Source: CAZSWS01 sp964610765
GTDB taxonomy: Bacteria; Bacteroidota; Bacteroidia; Bacteroidales; Tannerellaceae
Assembly (NCBI GenBank): GCA_964610765.1
Contig: CAZSWS010000009.1
Span: forward strand, 1 to 57,301
DNA length: 57,301 nucleotides
Direction: 5' to 3'
Every line of letters begins with the position of its first letter. The first letter of the stretch is position 1. The position numbers and the translations under genes are program-made. This document shows, in pieces, positions 17,234 through 26,214 of this stretch. The notes beneath the pieces are model-generated. The model had not been told where the DNA came from. It saw only the letters and a program-made list of their open reading frames with translations, and ran no database searches.

Positions 17234-17243
17234 GTTTTACTGA

Positions 17244-18755
17244 TTATTTAAGCTGTTTGATGGCTTTGGCTGTCATCTCTGCAATGTCTGAGGCGATAAG
17301 CCCTTCTTCCGACCGATAGGCTGCCGCTAAGTCACCGGCTAATCCATGTATGAACACTCCACTTACAGCAGCTATTTCAGGAGCTAAACCTTGTGCTAAT
17401 AAACTCAAGATAATGCCGGTCAAGACATCTCCACTTCCGGCAGTTCCCATGCCGGGATTGCCAGTGCTGTTGAACAAAACATTACCCTCCGGTGTGCATA
17501 TAGCCGTGTAAGCTCCTTTTAAGACAATGAATATCTTGTGTTCGGTGGCTAACCGTATAGACTTCAGCAAACGATCGTATGAGTTAGAGCTTTCGCCTGC
17601 GATGCGGTCAAATTCTTTGGGGTGGGGGGTGAGGATGCTGTTTTCAGGAATGTAATTCAAGGTTTCCTTGTTTGAAGCAATAATATTTAAAGCATCTGCA
17701 TCAATAACCATTGGACGTGTATGTGTTTGTAGCAAACGTTCCAACGCCTTTCCGGTTTCCATTTGTTGTCCTAGCCCCGGCCCGACAGCAATAGCACTAT
17801 AGGCTGTTATCTCAGGGACTGAGGTGAAATAGTCAGCATGTTGATCAAAACTTACCATTGCCTCCGGTTGACCTACTTGCATAATCACCTCGCCTCTTTT
17901 AGGAATATGAGTGGTAAGCATTCCTACGCCTGAACGTAAGCATCCGCGAGCCGCTAAAACGGCAGCACCCATTTTTCCGGCACTACCTCCAATAAGCAGC
18001 GCATGGCCATAAGTGCCTTTGTGCCCAAAACGTTCGCGAGGAGGGAAAATTTCGGCTATATCTTCTTCGGTCATCATCGCAAAGCTGGTATCTGTTTCTG
18101 CTATTCCATCGGGATGTAAGCTGATGGGAAGCACTTTCCATTTGCCAATGTAAACTTCATTTTCAGCAAAGAAGAACGATAATTTGGGAAATTCGAATGT
18201 ATAGGTAACACTGGCACGTATGATGGCGTTCGGGTCGTTGCTTCGGTTGTCTTCACCAAACAAACCGGAAGGGATATCGATAGATACAATCGTAGCTTCA
18301 GACTGATTCAAATAACTAACCAACGCAGCAAACCCACCGGTCAGTGGGCGATTAAGACCGGAGCCGAACAGTCCGTCTATTACTATGTCGTAAGCATTCA
18401 GTTCGGGAGGAAGAAAATCGGTGACAATCTCAATGAAATCGATGTTGTCCATATTTAGCAACCGCTGACGGTTTAGCTCGCAATCCAGTGAGAGGTGTTT
18501 GCCGGGGTTGAATAAGTACGTCTCTACTCGATATCCTTCTTCATTGAGCAAGCGAGCAATGGCAAGTGCGTCTGCACCATTGTTTCCTTGTCCCGCAAAT
18601 ATAACTGTGCGAACCTGTTTCGAATAGGTGCGGATATACTCGTTTACAAAAGCCATGGCAGCACGTTCTACCAGCTCGATCGAGCGAATGGGCTCGTGAT
18701 CTATTGTGTACTGATCAAGAATCTTAATTTTCTCGGTTGGAAATATTTTAATCAT
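17244..18755 (-). CDS. nnr: Bifunctional NAD(P)HX epimerase/dehydratase
   Basis: Repairs hydrated NADH/NADPH. The N-terminal half (about 1-210) is the YjeF_N epimerase with VIFAGQGNNGADALAIARLL. The C-terminal half is the ADP/ATP-dependent dehydratase of ribokinase-like fold, with GGSAGKMGAA and the NPGMGTAGSGD motif whose final Asp is catalytic. The frame is open to 18839, but MIKIFPTEKIKILDQYTI matches the usual N-terminus, so I start at ATG 18755, 503 residues. A TAAATTTG box (18786-18779) lies just upstream of this start. Confidence 0.92.
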   Translation of the reverse strand: MIKIFPTEKIKILDQYTIDHEPIRSIELVERAAMAFVNEYIRTYSKQVRTVIFAGQGNNGADALAIARLLNEEGYRVETYLFNPGKHLSLDCELNRQRLLNMDNIDFIEIVTDFLPPELNAYDIVIDGLFGSGLNRPLTGGFAALVSYLNQSEATIVSIDIPSGLFGEDNRSNDPNAIIRASVTYTFEFPKLSFFFAENEVYIGKWKVLPISLHPDGIAETDTSFAMMTEEDIAEIFPPRERFGHKGTYGHALLIGGSAGKMGAAVLAARGCLRSGVGMLTTHIPKRGEVIMQVGQPEAMVSFDQHADYFTSVPEITAYSAIAVGPGLGQQMETGKALERLLQTHTRPMVIDADALNIIASNKETLNYIPENSILTPHPKEFDRIAGESSNSYDRLLKSIRLATEHKIFIVLKGAYTAICTPEGNVLFNSTGNPGMGTAGSGDVLTGIILSLLAQGLAPEIAAVSGVFIHGLAGDLAAAYRSEEGLIASDIAEMTAKAIKQLK

Positions 18756-18778
18756 AGAGGGTCTTTTTTTGTTTCTGA

Positions 18779-18786
18779 CAAATTTA
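18779..18786 (-). promoter_or_regulatory. -7 box of nnr
   Basis: CAAATTTA on the plus strand reads TAAATTTG on the minus strand, 23 nt before ATG 18755. This supports the internal start of nnr. Confidence 0.45.
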
Positions 18787-18868
18787 ATCATTTCGTAGCG
18801 ATAATAATTATTTCTTCTTTGATAAACGCTGACTCGCAAGTTTGACGTTTATTATTCGGTAGAAAAAC

Positions 18869-18876
18869 TATCTTTG
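18869..18876 (+). promoter_or_regulatory. -7 box of the small unknown gene
   Basis: TATCTTTG, with a TTTG at 18841-18844 (spacer 24, wider than normal), 27 nt before the ATG. Confidence 0.4.
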
Positions 18877-18903
18877 TATGTACTTGTTTAATACAGAAAC
18901 ATT

Positions 18904-19302
18904 ATGCTGAAAAAAGACTTTATATTACGAATACTAGAACAGTTTGCTAAAGATTTAGCCGTGTTTCTGGCTGGTCGTTCCGGAAAAGGAGATGAAGATG
19001 AGTCGTTTGGTGTGTTTTACACACGCTATCTTCAGAAAGAAGCTTCCTTTTTTTATGAAAGCGATATAGATGCTATTCGTGCATTTATTAACGAACAACC
19101 CGACGACCGGCGATTAGCCTATATGGAAATGCTGGCCGAATTACTTTATCAAGATGCCCCCATACATTTAGAACCGGTCACACACGCAGATTTGTATGAG
19201 AAATCGCTGGCGTTGCTGGAATGGTTGGATGAAGAGAGTAAAACTTATTCGCTTGATAGACAGGATCGAATGGCACTTATAAAGTTAGAACTTGAAAAAT
19301 AA
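18904..19302 (+). CDS. Conserved hypothetical protein, possibly DUF6483-like
   Basis: A 132-residue, acidic, mainly helical protein without signal peptide or membrane segment. It starts MLKKDFILRILEQFAKDLA and ends in charged helices. The length and opening helix remind me of the DUF6483 family of small helical proteins, but I cannot confirm that here. No catalytic motif. It has its own -7 box and lies just before the trp leader; the TTTG of the trp promoter begins 12 nt after its stop. Confidence 0.7.
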   Translation: MLKKDFILRILEQFAKDLAVFLAGRSGKGDEDESFGVFYTRYLQKEASFFYESDIDAIRAFINEQPDDRRLAYMEMLAELLYQDAPIHLEPVTHADLYEKSLALLEWLDEESKTYSLDRQDRMALIKLELEK

Positions 19303-19313
19303 ACAGGAGAAAG

Positions 19314-19343
19314 TTTGTTGATTTGGTTTTTTTTGTAACTTTG
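19314..19343 (+). promoter_or_regulatory. Promoter of the trp leader
   Basis: TTTG (19314-19317), 18-bp spacer and TAACTTTG (19336-19343): an almost ideal Bacteroidetes housekeeping promoter. The start of transcription should lie about 15-20 nt before the leader ORF. Confidence 0.65.
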
Positions 19344-19365
19344 CTGCATCAAAATGTAAGAAGAA

Positions 19366-19452
19366 ATGATGTTTAATATAGTAAATAATGCATGGTGGTG
19401 GCACTCTCAATTATCCCAAATTGTGAGACCAAGCGGTGTATATATACTATAA
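19366..19452 (+). CDS. trpL: Trp leader peptide
   Basis: A 28-codon ORF with three consecutive Trp codons at positions 10-12 (19393-19401), directly after an AWW-type approach. Right behind them 19405-19412 (TCTCAATT) can pair with 19419-19428 around a short loop with one bulged G, a pause hairpin. A terminator follows at 19476-19510. This is the classical layout of ribosome-mediated trp attenuation: stalling at Trp codons when charged tRNA-Trp is scarce should favour read-through into trpB. Two adjacent ATGs (19366 and 19369) are possible starts. Confidence 0.88.
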   Translation: MMFNIVNNAWWWHSQLSQIVRPSGVYIL

Positions 19453-19475
19453 TCATACATAGATAAAAGCATATT

Positions 19476-19510
19476 AAAAGCCTGTCGTACTCACGACAGG
19501 CTTTTTTTTT
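19476..19510 (+). terminator. Trp attenuator terminator
   Basis: A perfect 13-bp stem, AAAAGCCTGTCGT (19476-19488) with ACGACAGGCTTTT (19493-19505), loop ACTC, running into a T-run. It lies 27 nt before the trpB start, so it can only serve as a regulated terminator inside the leader. Confidence 0.9.
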
Positions 19511-19537
19511 GATTATTAATCAACTAAATATAAAGAG

Positions 19538-20767
19538 ATGGAAAAGTTTAAAGTAGATGAAAAAGGTTATTACGGAGAGTTTGGCGGGACTTATATCCCT
19601 GAAGCATTAAAAAAGAATATCGATGAGCTGCGAGAGTCATATCTGAAGATAATGGAAGAGCCCTCATTTAAACAAGAGTTTGATACGCTTTTGCGTGATT
19701 ATGTAGGACGTCCTTCGCCTCTATACCTGGCTAAGAAGTTGTCTGACAAGTGTGGATGTAAAGTGTATCTGAAACGCGAAGACTTAAACCACACCGGTGC
19801 ACACAAAATTAATAACACTATAGGGCAGGTATTGATAGCTCGTCAGATGGGTAAAACCCGTATTATCGCTGAGACCGGAGCCGGTCAGCATGGTGTGGCC
19901 ACAGCTACGGTCTGCGCATTGATGGGTATGGAATGTGTGGTTTATATGGGAGCGACCGATGTGGAACGCCAGAGTCTGAATGTGAAAAAAATGGAGATTT
20001 TAGGAGCAACAGTTGTTGCCGTTCCTCAGGGTGGAGGCACGTTGAAAGATGCGGTCAATGCGGCTATTGATGACTGGTGTGCTAATCCCGATGACACATT
20101 TTACCTAATCGGTTCAGCCATCGGGCCGCATCCTTATCCTGATATGGTTGCTCGTTTACAATCGGTTATTAGTGAAGAAACGCGCAAACAGCTAAAAGAA
20201 AAAGAAGGCAATGAAAATCCGGATTATATCATCGCCTGCGTAGGAGGTGGAAGTAACGCTGCCGGAGCGATCTATCATTACTTGGACAATCCGGAGGTGA
20301 AGATTTTGATTGCTGAAGCAGGGGGTAAGGGCATTGAGACAGGACTATCGGCTGCCACCATGCATCTAGGCAAGAAGGGGGTTTTACACGGGTGTAGAAC
20401 GCTTTATATGCAAGATGAAAATGGCGAAGTACAAGAACCTTATTCCATCTCGGCCGGGCTGGATTATCCGGGTGTTGGTCCTTTGCATGCCTTTTTAGCC
20501 CAAACCAATCGTTCAGAAGTGTTTGCTATAAACGATGACGAAGCCATGCGGGCAGCTTATGAGCTCATGTTGTTGGAGGGAATAATTCCGGCCATAGAGT
20601 CATCTCACGCCTTAGCCGTACTGGATAAAAAGAAATTCAAAAAGGATGATGTTGTGGTGCTTTGCTTATCGGGTCGAGGTGATAAGGACATGGATACATT
20701 TATTAGTTATCAAAATGCCGAGAAAGCAAAAAAAGCTGAAGCCTGTCTGGCTGAATGCGTCTTATAA
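19538..20767 (+). CDS. trpB: Tryptophan synthase beta chain
   Basis: Condenses indole and serine to tryptophan with PLP. It is a canonical TrpB1: YGEFGGTYIPE near the start, HTGAHKINN with the PLP lysine K90, AETGAGQHG with catalytic E112, and GGGSN (236-240) holding the PLP phosphate. Length 409 is normal. Notably no other trp gene follows: the next genes are on the opposite strand. The enzyme therefore stands alone behind its own attenuator, and trpA must be encoded elsewhere. Confidence 0.97.
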   Translation: MEKFKVDEKGYYGEFGGTYIPEALKKNIDELRESYLKIMEEPSFKQEFDTLLRDYVGRPSPLYLAKKLSDKCGCKVYLKREDLNHTGAHKINNTIGQVLIARQMGKTRIIAETGAGQHGVATATVCALMGMECVVYMGATDVERQSLNVKKMEILGATVVAVPQGGGTLKDAVNAAIDDWCANPDDTFYLIGSAIGPHPYPDMVARLQSVISEETRKQLKEKEGNENPDYIIACVGGGSNAAGAIYHYLDNPEVKILIAEAGGKGIETGLSAATMHLGKKGVLHGCRTLYMQDENGEVQEPYSISAGLDYPGVGPLHAFLAQTNRSEVFAINDDEAMRAAYELMLLEGIIPAIESSHALAVLDKKKFKKDDVVVLCLSGRGDKDMDTFISYQNAEKAKKAEACLAECVL

Positions 20768-20890
20768 AGAGCCGAATAGCTATTTAAGTTTGGTGCAACG
20801 AGGTTATGCTGCATGAAGGCTGGGGCTTTCAATAGAGCGAGTAAATCCAATCAAACCAGGCAATTAATTTTTTGAATATAGACAACTGAA

Positions 20891-20978
20891 CTTTTAACCC
20901 TTGTCAGAAGAGCTTTTGACCTTCGTCGGAAGAGCTTCTTACAAGGCTTGAAAGCTCTTTCAACCTCGGTTAAAAGAT
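20891..20978. repeat. Four tandem 22-bp imperfect repeats
   Basis: Units start at 20891, 20913, 20935 and 20957. The first two agree at about 18 of 22 bases (both begin CTTTT.ACC and end GAAGAG). The fourth is close to a palindrome, CTTTCAACC / GGTTAAAAG. They lie in the 262-bp space between the convergent trpB and ABC genes. No conventional terminator is seen there, so these stems may take that role, or the array is an intergenic repeat. Confidence 0.6.
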
Positions 20979-21029
20979 TAATTGAGTATGTGTATTTTCT
21001 TAAAAAGGTAGAGGGAATGTAGATAAAGT

Positions 21030-22799
21030 CTACTCTTCGAACTGTTCTTTGTATAGGTTATAATACTTACCTTTCAGTTGAATAAGTTCCTGGTGTGAGC
21101 CTTGTTCGATTATTTGTCCATCGTCCAGCACTAAAATTCGGTCTGCATTACGAACAGTTGATAATCGATGGGCTATAATCAGACTTGTTCGTCCTTGCAT
21201 GAGTTGGTCTAATCCTCTTTGAATAAGTAGTTCGCTACGGGTGTCAATGTTGCTGGTCGCCTCGTCTAGCAACAAGATGGCCGGATTTGCAATGGCTGCA
21301 CGCGCAATATTTAGCAGTTGCCGTTGCCCTTGACTAAGGTTTGCACCATCGTTTTCAAGCAGGGTGTGATATCCTTGTGGAAGGCGCTTGATGAATGAGT
21401 GAGCGGCTGTAAGTTTTGCTGCTTTGACAACTTCTTCATCAGTAGCTCCCAGTCGACCAAACCGTATATTATCGCTTACAGTTCCGGTGAATAGATGTGT
21501 GTCTTGCAATACGATAGCCATTGATTGGCGAAGACTTGACCGCTTGATATGATTGATAGGTAAATTGTCGATGGTAATGGAACCGGAATCAATATCAAAA
21601 AAGCGAGGAATCATGTTCAGAATCGTCGTTTTTCCGGCACCTGTTTCTCCTACAAGGGCTATTTTCGTACCTCGTTTTGCCTGAAGAGTTACATCTTTTA
21701 GAATCGTCTTATCCGCGTTGTATCCAAAGTAAACATTATGCATCTGTAAGTCGCCTTTGACTTCGTGCAACTCAATAGCGTCCGGACTATCTGCCTGTTC
21801 AGGCGACTCGTCAATTACCTGAAATATGCGTTCCGCTCCTGCAAATGCAGCTTGAATACTGTTGTATAAGCTGGCTACTTCGTTGATGGGGCGGCCAAAC
21901 TGGCGCGAATATTGTAAAAATGCCGCCAGTCCACCTACGTCAAATCCTCTCAGTATGGCTAATAGACCGCCAACGATGGTAACCAACACAAAAGAAAGGG
22001 TGTTCATATTGTTCATTACCGGCATCATCAGTCCGGCATAGAACTGGGCTTTCTCTGACTTGTCTTTGAGTTGTTGATTCAGTTCGTCAAACGTAGCTTC
22101 AACCTCCTTTTCATGACCAAAGACCTTAATGACTTGCAGACCACTGATCATTTCTTCCATATAACCGTTTGTTTCACCCAGTGTTTTTTGTTGATCCTGA
22201 AAAAAGCGGCGGCTTTTGTTCACAATCATTTTAGCCGTGATGAACATGAGTGGAATAGTTATGAGGGTGACCAAGGTCAATATAGGACTGATGTAAAGCA
22301 TCATACTGAAGATGCCAACCACCATCAAAAGACTGGTGAGTATATCGGCCAAGCTATCTGTAATAGCTACGCTTACTAAGTCTATATCGTTGGTGTATCG
22401 ACTCATTAAGTCTCCATGTTGATGAGTATCAAAGTATTTGATGGGTAGACGTTCCATTTTTTCAAATAATTCGACTCGCATACGGTTGACTGTACGCTGA
22501 CCTATAAAGTTCAATGTGCGGTATTGAATAAATACGGCAATAATGCCTGTAACGTAAATAACAGTCAACAGCAGCAGGGCGTGGAGTAATCCACTATAAT
22601 TGCCGGGAATGATATATGTGTTAATAATGGGGCGAAGCATATACGAACCGGCTAAATTGCATATAATGCTGATTATGATGAGTAGTCCGACGGCAAACAG
22701 CCATTTTTTATCACTTGCTGTATAGGCCAATAACCTACGGAATGTTTTTTTGGCTTCCTTCGGCTTTCCTTCGTGTTTATAGTGTTGTCCGTGTGCCAT
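21030..22799 (-). CDS. ABC exporter subunit with complete ATPase site residues
   Basis: A 589-residue half-transporter: six N-terminal membrane helices, then an ATPase domain with Walker A GETGAGKTT, signature LSQGQRQ (second position Q instead of G), Walker B ILLLDEATSNID with catalytic Glu, and the H-loop IIAHRLST. It starts 2 nt after the stop of the upstream half-transporter, and together they look like an MdlAB/TM287-288 type heterodimer exporting drugs, lipids or peptides. Its noncanonical signature complements the degenerate Walker motifs of the partner. Confidence 0.9.
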   Translation of the reverse strand: MAHGQHYKHEGKPKEAKKTFRRLLAYTASDKKWLFAVGLLIIISIICNLAGSYMLRPIINTYIIPGNYSGLLHALLLLTVIYVTGIIAVFIQYRTLNFIGQRTVNRMRVELFEKMERLPIKYFDTHQHGDLMSRYTNDIDLVSVAITDSLADILTSLLMVVGIFSMMLYISPILTLVTLITIPLMFITAKMIVNKSRRFFQDQQKTLGETNGYMEEMISGLQVIKVFGHEKEVEATFDELNQQLKDKSEKAQFYAGLMMPVMNNMNTLSFVLVTIVGGLLAILRGFDVGGLAAFLQYSRQFGRPINEVASLYNSIQAAFAGAERIFQVIDESPEQADSPDAIELHEVKGDLQMHNVYFGYNADKTILKDVTLQAKRGTKIALVGETGAGKTTILNMIPRFFDIDSGSITIDNLPINHIKRSSLRQSMAIVLQDTHLFTGTVSDNIRFGRLGATDEEVVKAAKLTAAHSFIKRLPQGYHTLLENDGANLSQGQRQLLNIARAAIANPAILLLDEATSNIDTRSELLIQRGLDQLMQGRTSLIIAHRLSTVRNADRILVLDDGQIIEQGSHQELIQLKGKYYNLYKEQFEE

Positions 22800-22801
22800 A
22801 T

Positions 22802-24526
22802 TTAAAAAAACATTTGTTGCGAATGATATATTTCTTTGAAAATAGCAGACTTCTCCATCAGTTCAGAGGAAGTTCCTATCGCTTCTATTTCTCCATCGTC
22901 TAGCACCAGTACCCTGTCTGCTGCTTGCATCGTGTGTAGTCGTTGTGTGACCACAAAGACAGTCGTGTCTTTAAGCAACGCATGCATGTTGTGACGTATT
23001 TTCTTTTCAGTTTCAGTATCAACGGCACTTGTACTATCATCCAGGATAAGTATTTTAGGTTTTAGAAGCAAAGCCCGGGCTATACAAATCCGTTGTTTTT
23101 GCCCTCCTGATACATTCACGCCCCCTCGTCCTAATATAGTTTGGTAGCCATCTGTAAAAGAAAGAATAAAATCATGTGCTTCTGCCGCTTTAGTAGCTTC
23201 TTCTACTTCTTCCTGTGTAGCGTCCGGCTTGCCCCAGCGCAGATTTTCCAAGATAGTCCCGGTGAAGAGTTCGTTTGTTTGCAAAACCATACCAATAGCA
23301 TGTTGCAAAATCTTGAGGGGGTATTCTTTTACGTTTCTGCCATTTATGCACACTTCTCCCTCTGTCACGTCATATAAGCGTGGGACTAAATGCATAAGGG
23401 TGCTTTTGGCTGCACCTGTAGCTCCTACAACAGCAATGGTCTCGCCTTGATGAACGGTGAAGTCGATGTTTTTTAAAACATCATTTTCTCCACCACTATA
23501 GCGAAACGATACGTTCTTAAACGATACATCTCCTTTTTCTATGGGATAGTTGTTGCTGATACTCTCTTTAGAATCGGTGATGGAGGGTGTTGCTTTTAAT
23601 ACTTCCTGTATACGTTGTGATGATGCTGTAGCCCGGGCAATATTCATAATAACCATAGCCAGTAGCATCAATGCCATTAGGATTTGCATGATGTAGTTGA
23701 CAAATGAGATGAGTTCGCCCACTTTTAGTTGGCTGTTCATGACTTTATCTCCGCCAATCCAAAGAATGGCAACTACGGAGAGATTCATGATTAGCTGCAT
23801 CATGGGGAACAAGGTGACTACTGTGTTAGAAGCTTTGGTTACTTTGTTACGTAGCTCAATGCTTTTTTGCCCAAACTTTTTCACCTCGTAATCTTCTCTG
23901 ACAAATGATTTAACCACCCGAATGTTAATCAGGTTTTCCCTGACCACACTATTTAGCTGGTCTATCTTTTGCTGTACCTTCATGAATAGCGGGAAGGCTT
24001 TTCGTAAGATAAAGAAGATACCTATACCCAGCAAAGGGACTCCTCCAATTAAGACAATGGCTAGCTCTGCATTGATTTTTAATACAAAGAAAGTAGCCAG
24101 GATGAGTGTCATCGGCGAACGCAACATCAAGCGCATCCCCATTAATATAACTTGCTGAATGCGCGTAATGTCGTTTGTTAGTCGCGTAAGTAATGATCCC
24201 GGACTGAAACGATCTGTCTCTGTCAGAGAAAGTTGCTGAAGCTTCGAAAAGAATAGCTTGCGAAGGTCTGTGCTGAATCCGACAGCTGTTTTAGAGGATA
24301 TATGCACGTTGATGATGCCAGCTACCAAGCCAAACAGGGCAACTACAAACATAATCCCTCCCAATCGTGTGATGATTGCGAGGTCTTTAAACATGACTCC
24401 GTCATCAATCATCTGAGCCATCAGCCACGGCTGTATGGTCTCGCTCAAGACGGTTAAGAGTACAAGAAGAGGGCTCAAAAGTAAACCGACCTTGTATTTT
24501 TTTAGTATTTGTAGGTAATGGTGCAT
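22802..24526 (-). CDS. ABC exporter subunit with degenerate ATPase site
   Basis: A 574-residue half-transporter with six N-terminal helices. Its Walker A reads GATGAAKST: position 373, normally Gly before the lysine K374, is Ala (codon GCC). Walker B ends in D497 instead of the catalytic Glu (ILDDSTSAVD), and the signature VSGGQKQR is canonical. This is the pattern of heterodimeric exporters with one non-hydrolysing site. It is the first gene of the pair, with a TATTTTTG box at 24575-24568. Confidence 0.9.
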   Translation of the reverse strand: MHHYLQILKKYKVGLLLSPLLVLLTVLSETIQPWLMAQMIDDGVMFKDLAIITRLGGIMFVVALFGLVAGIINVHISSKTAVGFSTDLRKLFFSKLQQLSLTETDRFSPGSLLTRLTNDITRIQQVILMGMRLMLRSPMTLILATFFVLKINAELAIVLIGGVPLLGIGIFFILRKAFPLFMKVQQKIDQLNSVVRENLINIRVVKSFVREDYEVKKFGQKSIELRNKVTKASNTVVTLFPMMQLIMNLSVVAILWIGGDKVMNSQLKVGELISFVNYIMQILMALMLLAMVIMNIARATASSQRIQEVLKATPSITDSKESISNNYPIEKGDVSFKNVSFRYSGGENDVLKNIDFTVHQGETIAVVGATGAAKSTLMHLVPRLYDVTEGEVCINGRNVKEYPLKILQHAIGMVLQTNELFTGTILENLRWGKPDATQEEVEEATKAAEAHDFILSFTDGYQTILGRGGVNVSGGQKQRICIARALLLKPKILILDDSTSAVDTETEKKIRHNMHALLKDTTVFVVTQRLHTMQAADRVLVLDDGEIEAIGTSSELMEKSAIFKEIYHSQQMFF

Positions 24527-24567
24527 ATAAAACAGTTGTTTATCCAGAAACTATCTGCATAAACAGA

Positions 24568-24575
24568 CAAAAATA
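24568..24575 (-). promoter_or_regulatory. -7 box of the ABC exporter operon
   Basis: CAAAAATA on the plus strand reads TATTTTTG on the minus strand, 41 nt before the start at 24526. Confidence 0.4.
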
Positions 24576-24639
24576 ACTAAAAAAGAAATGGTTTCTTTTT
24601 ATTGTTTCAATGGAATATATAAGAAGGAGAAGAGTGACT

Positions 24640-24960
24640 TTAGAATGTAACTACTTTATCAGCCCATACCACCAAGTCAACGCAGTCTATCATTGTTGAG
24701 ATTGGACATGCATCGGTTGCCCCTTTTTTGCGTGTTTCGAGACAGGTTCCACAGGCTAGTATCTCACCATCGGCTTCAACAAACTTTTTTAACTGTTCGT
24801 CTACGTTATATTTCTCATCAGTGAGCCCTTCACACTCTACCGCTTCACCCATCAGAAACATTTTCACCTCGTGCCCTTGCTTCTTTGCCGTAGTGGCAAA
24901 CCTGAATGCGTTCCAGGCTTTTTCAAGTTCTTTGGTTTCTAAAATAATTCCTATTTTCAT
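24640..24960 (-). CDS. DsrE/DsrF-like sulfur-relay family protein
   Basis: A 106-residue alpha/beta protein of the DsrE/TusD fold: MKIGIILETKE strand, GHEVKMFLMGEAV, and a conserved cysteine pair in ILACGTCLETR. Members bind or relay sulfur, or act as small regulators. No signal peptide. It lies 49 nt downstream of the BNR-repeat gene on the same strand but is unrelated in theme. No Tus partner is nearby, so sulfur transfer to tRNA is not supported by context. Confidence 0.82.
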   Translation of the reverse strand: MKIGIILETKELEKAWNAFRFATTAKKQGHEVKMFLMGEAVECEGLTDEKYNVDEQLKKFVEADGEILACGTCLETRKKGATDACPISTMIDCVDLVVWADKVVTF

Positions 24961-25009
24961 ACTTGCTGTGTTTTAATAAGATATACATTGTCTAATAATA
25001 ACAACTGTA

Positions 25010-26119
25010 TCAGCGTTTTGTTTGGAATGGATAGTTAAGCTTATAAATCATCATTCCTTCTAAACCCCATACTTTTTTGTCACCAAAGCAGAAAGAAAGT
25101 AAGAAGGTATTAGGGGCAACAACTTCTAAAGCCGGATAGCAGTGCCATAAGGTTGGATCGTTTGGCAATGTAACCTGTTGTTCCCAGGTTTGTCCTTCAT
25201 CAAATGATACAGCCAGACTAAGTGGCGCACGTTCGCTAGGGTGGTCGTTCCAAACGGTCACAAGTGCTTGTGTGTATGGATCTCGGATGATTAAGGCGGG
25301 TGAACGGGCTGATACGAGGTTGCCTTGTTGGGCGTCGCTCCAGTTAAGACCTCTATCGGTTGAATAGGAGAAATACTGAAATCCGCTACCGGTTCTGATA
25401 TACATGAGCACTTTCCCATCCTTGAGTTCTATGAGTCCCGGCTCTTGTTTGATTACCCCTTTCGGACCTGTCACCTTGCCACTTGTGTGCCATGTTGCTC
25501 CCTGATCGTCAGAGTAACGGCAGCTGATTACTGCATCTTGCTGAAATTCGGAATTTATAAACTGATGGTGTGCTACGGGGACAAGTATCCGCCCGCTTTT
25601 AAGCTGAATAACCCGATTGTTATTTAAAACGAAATAGCCTGTTCCCGGAGGAATGCATGGATTAGGATCGCTCCAGGTCTTTCCTTCATTGGTAGATATA
25701 CGCATGACCGGATAGCAGTCGCGATCACTGTTTTTAACGAGATAAAATAGAGCTATCTTCTTGTTTTTAAGTCTGAGGAGAGAGACTGACATAACGTTTT
25801 GTGCGCCTTCGTTTTCAACAATGACGCGTTCGTCTCCCCAGGTAGATCCATTGTCCGTAGATACTCTGCCTATTAAGGAAGCGCGACTATTGTCGCTCAC
25901 GCCTTCAGTAAATTGGGTGTAAACGGTTAAGATATGTTTGTTTTTGAGTATCAAGAAATCCCCTTCGCTCGTTCGCGGATTGCCCGGTTGTGGCTTTAGA
26001 TAGAGAGAGTCTTTAAGTGTTAGCTGAACCCCTTTTTGAATAGCTATGGTTTGTTGTGATAATCCCCATGAAAAGAAGATCAATAGGAAAGAGAGTATCC
26101 ACCATTTGTTGTTGTTCAT
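25010..26119 (-). CDS. Secreted BNR-repeat (sialidase-like) protein
   Basis: A 369-residue protein with an N-terminal signal peptide and five Asp-box repeats (S-x-D-x-G-x-T-W type: STDNGSTW, STNEGKTW, SDDQGATW, STDRGLNW, SFDEGQTW), so a sialidase-like beta-propeller. The FRIP motif of GH33 sialidases is not visible; the N-terminus instead has PGNPRTSEGDF. It could therefore be an exo-sialidase-like hydrolase of another specificity or a glycan-binding propeller. Calling it a true sialidase would go beyond the sequence. Confidence 0.8.
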   Translation of the reverse strand: MNNNKWWILSFLLIFFSWGLSQQTIAIQKGVQLTLKDSLYLKPQPGNPRTSEGDFLILKNKHILTVYTQFTEGVSDNSRASLIGRVSTDNGSTWGDERVIVENEGAQNVMSVSLLRLKNKKIALFYLVKNSDRDCYPVMRISTNEGKTWSDPNPCIPPGTGYFVLNNNRVIQLKSGRILVPVAHHQFINSEFQQDAVISCRYSDDQGATWHTSGKVTGPKGVIKQEPGLIELKDGKVLMYIRTGSGFQYFSYSTDRGLNWSDAQQGNLVSARSPALIIRDPYTQALVTVWNDHPSERAPLSLAVSFDEGQTWEQQVTLPNDPTLWHCYPALEVVAPNTFLLSFCFGDKKVWGLEGMMIYKLNYPFQTKR

Positions 26120-26214
26120 GTTTGTAAGTTTTAATGGGTTTTATTATAGTCTGAATTTATTCCTTATTTATTGTTGTGAGTGGTTTTAGTGTGCTATTCA
26201 TCAGTCATAGATGT

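Noticed and set aside
20881..20980. CRISPR array
   Set aside because: The 22-bp units are directly adjacent with no spacers, are diverged, and there are no cas genes.
25010..26119. True GH33 sialidase
   Set aside because: Five Asp boxes but no FRIP motif; called sialidase-like only.
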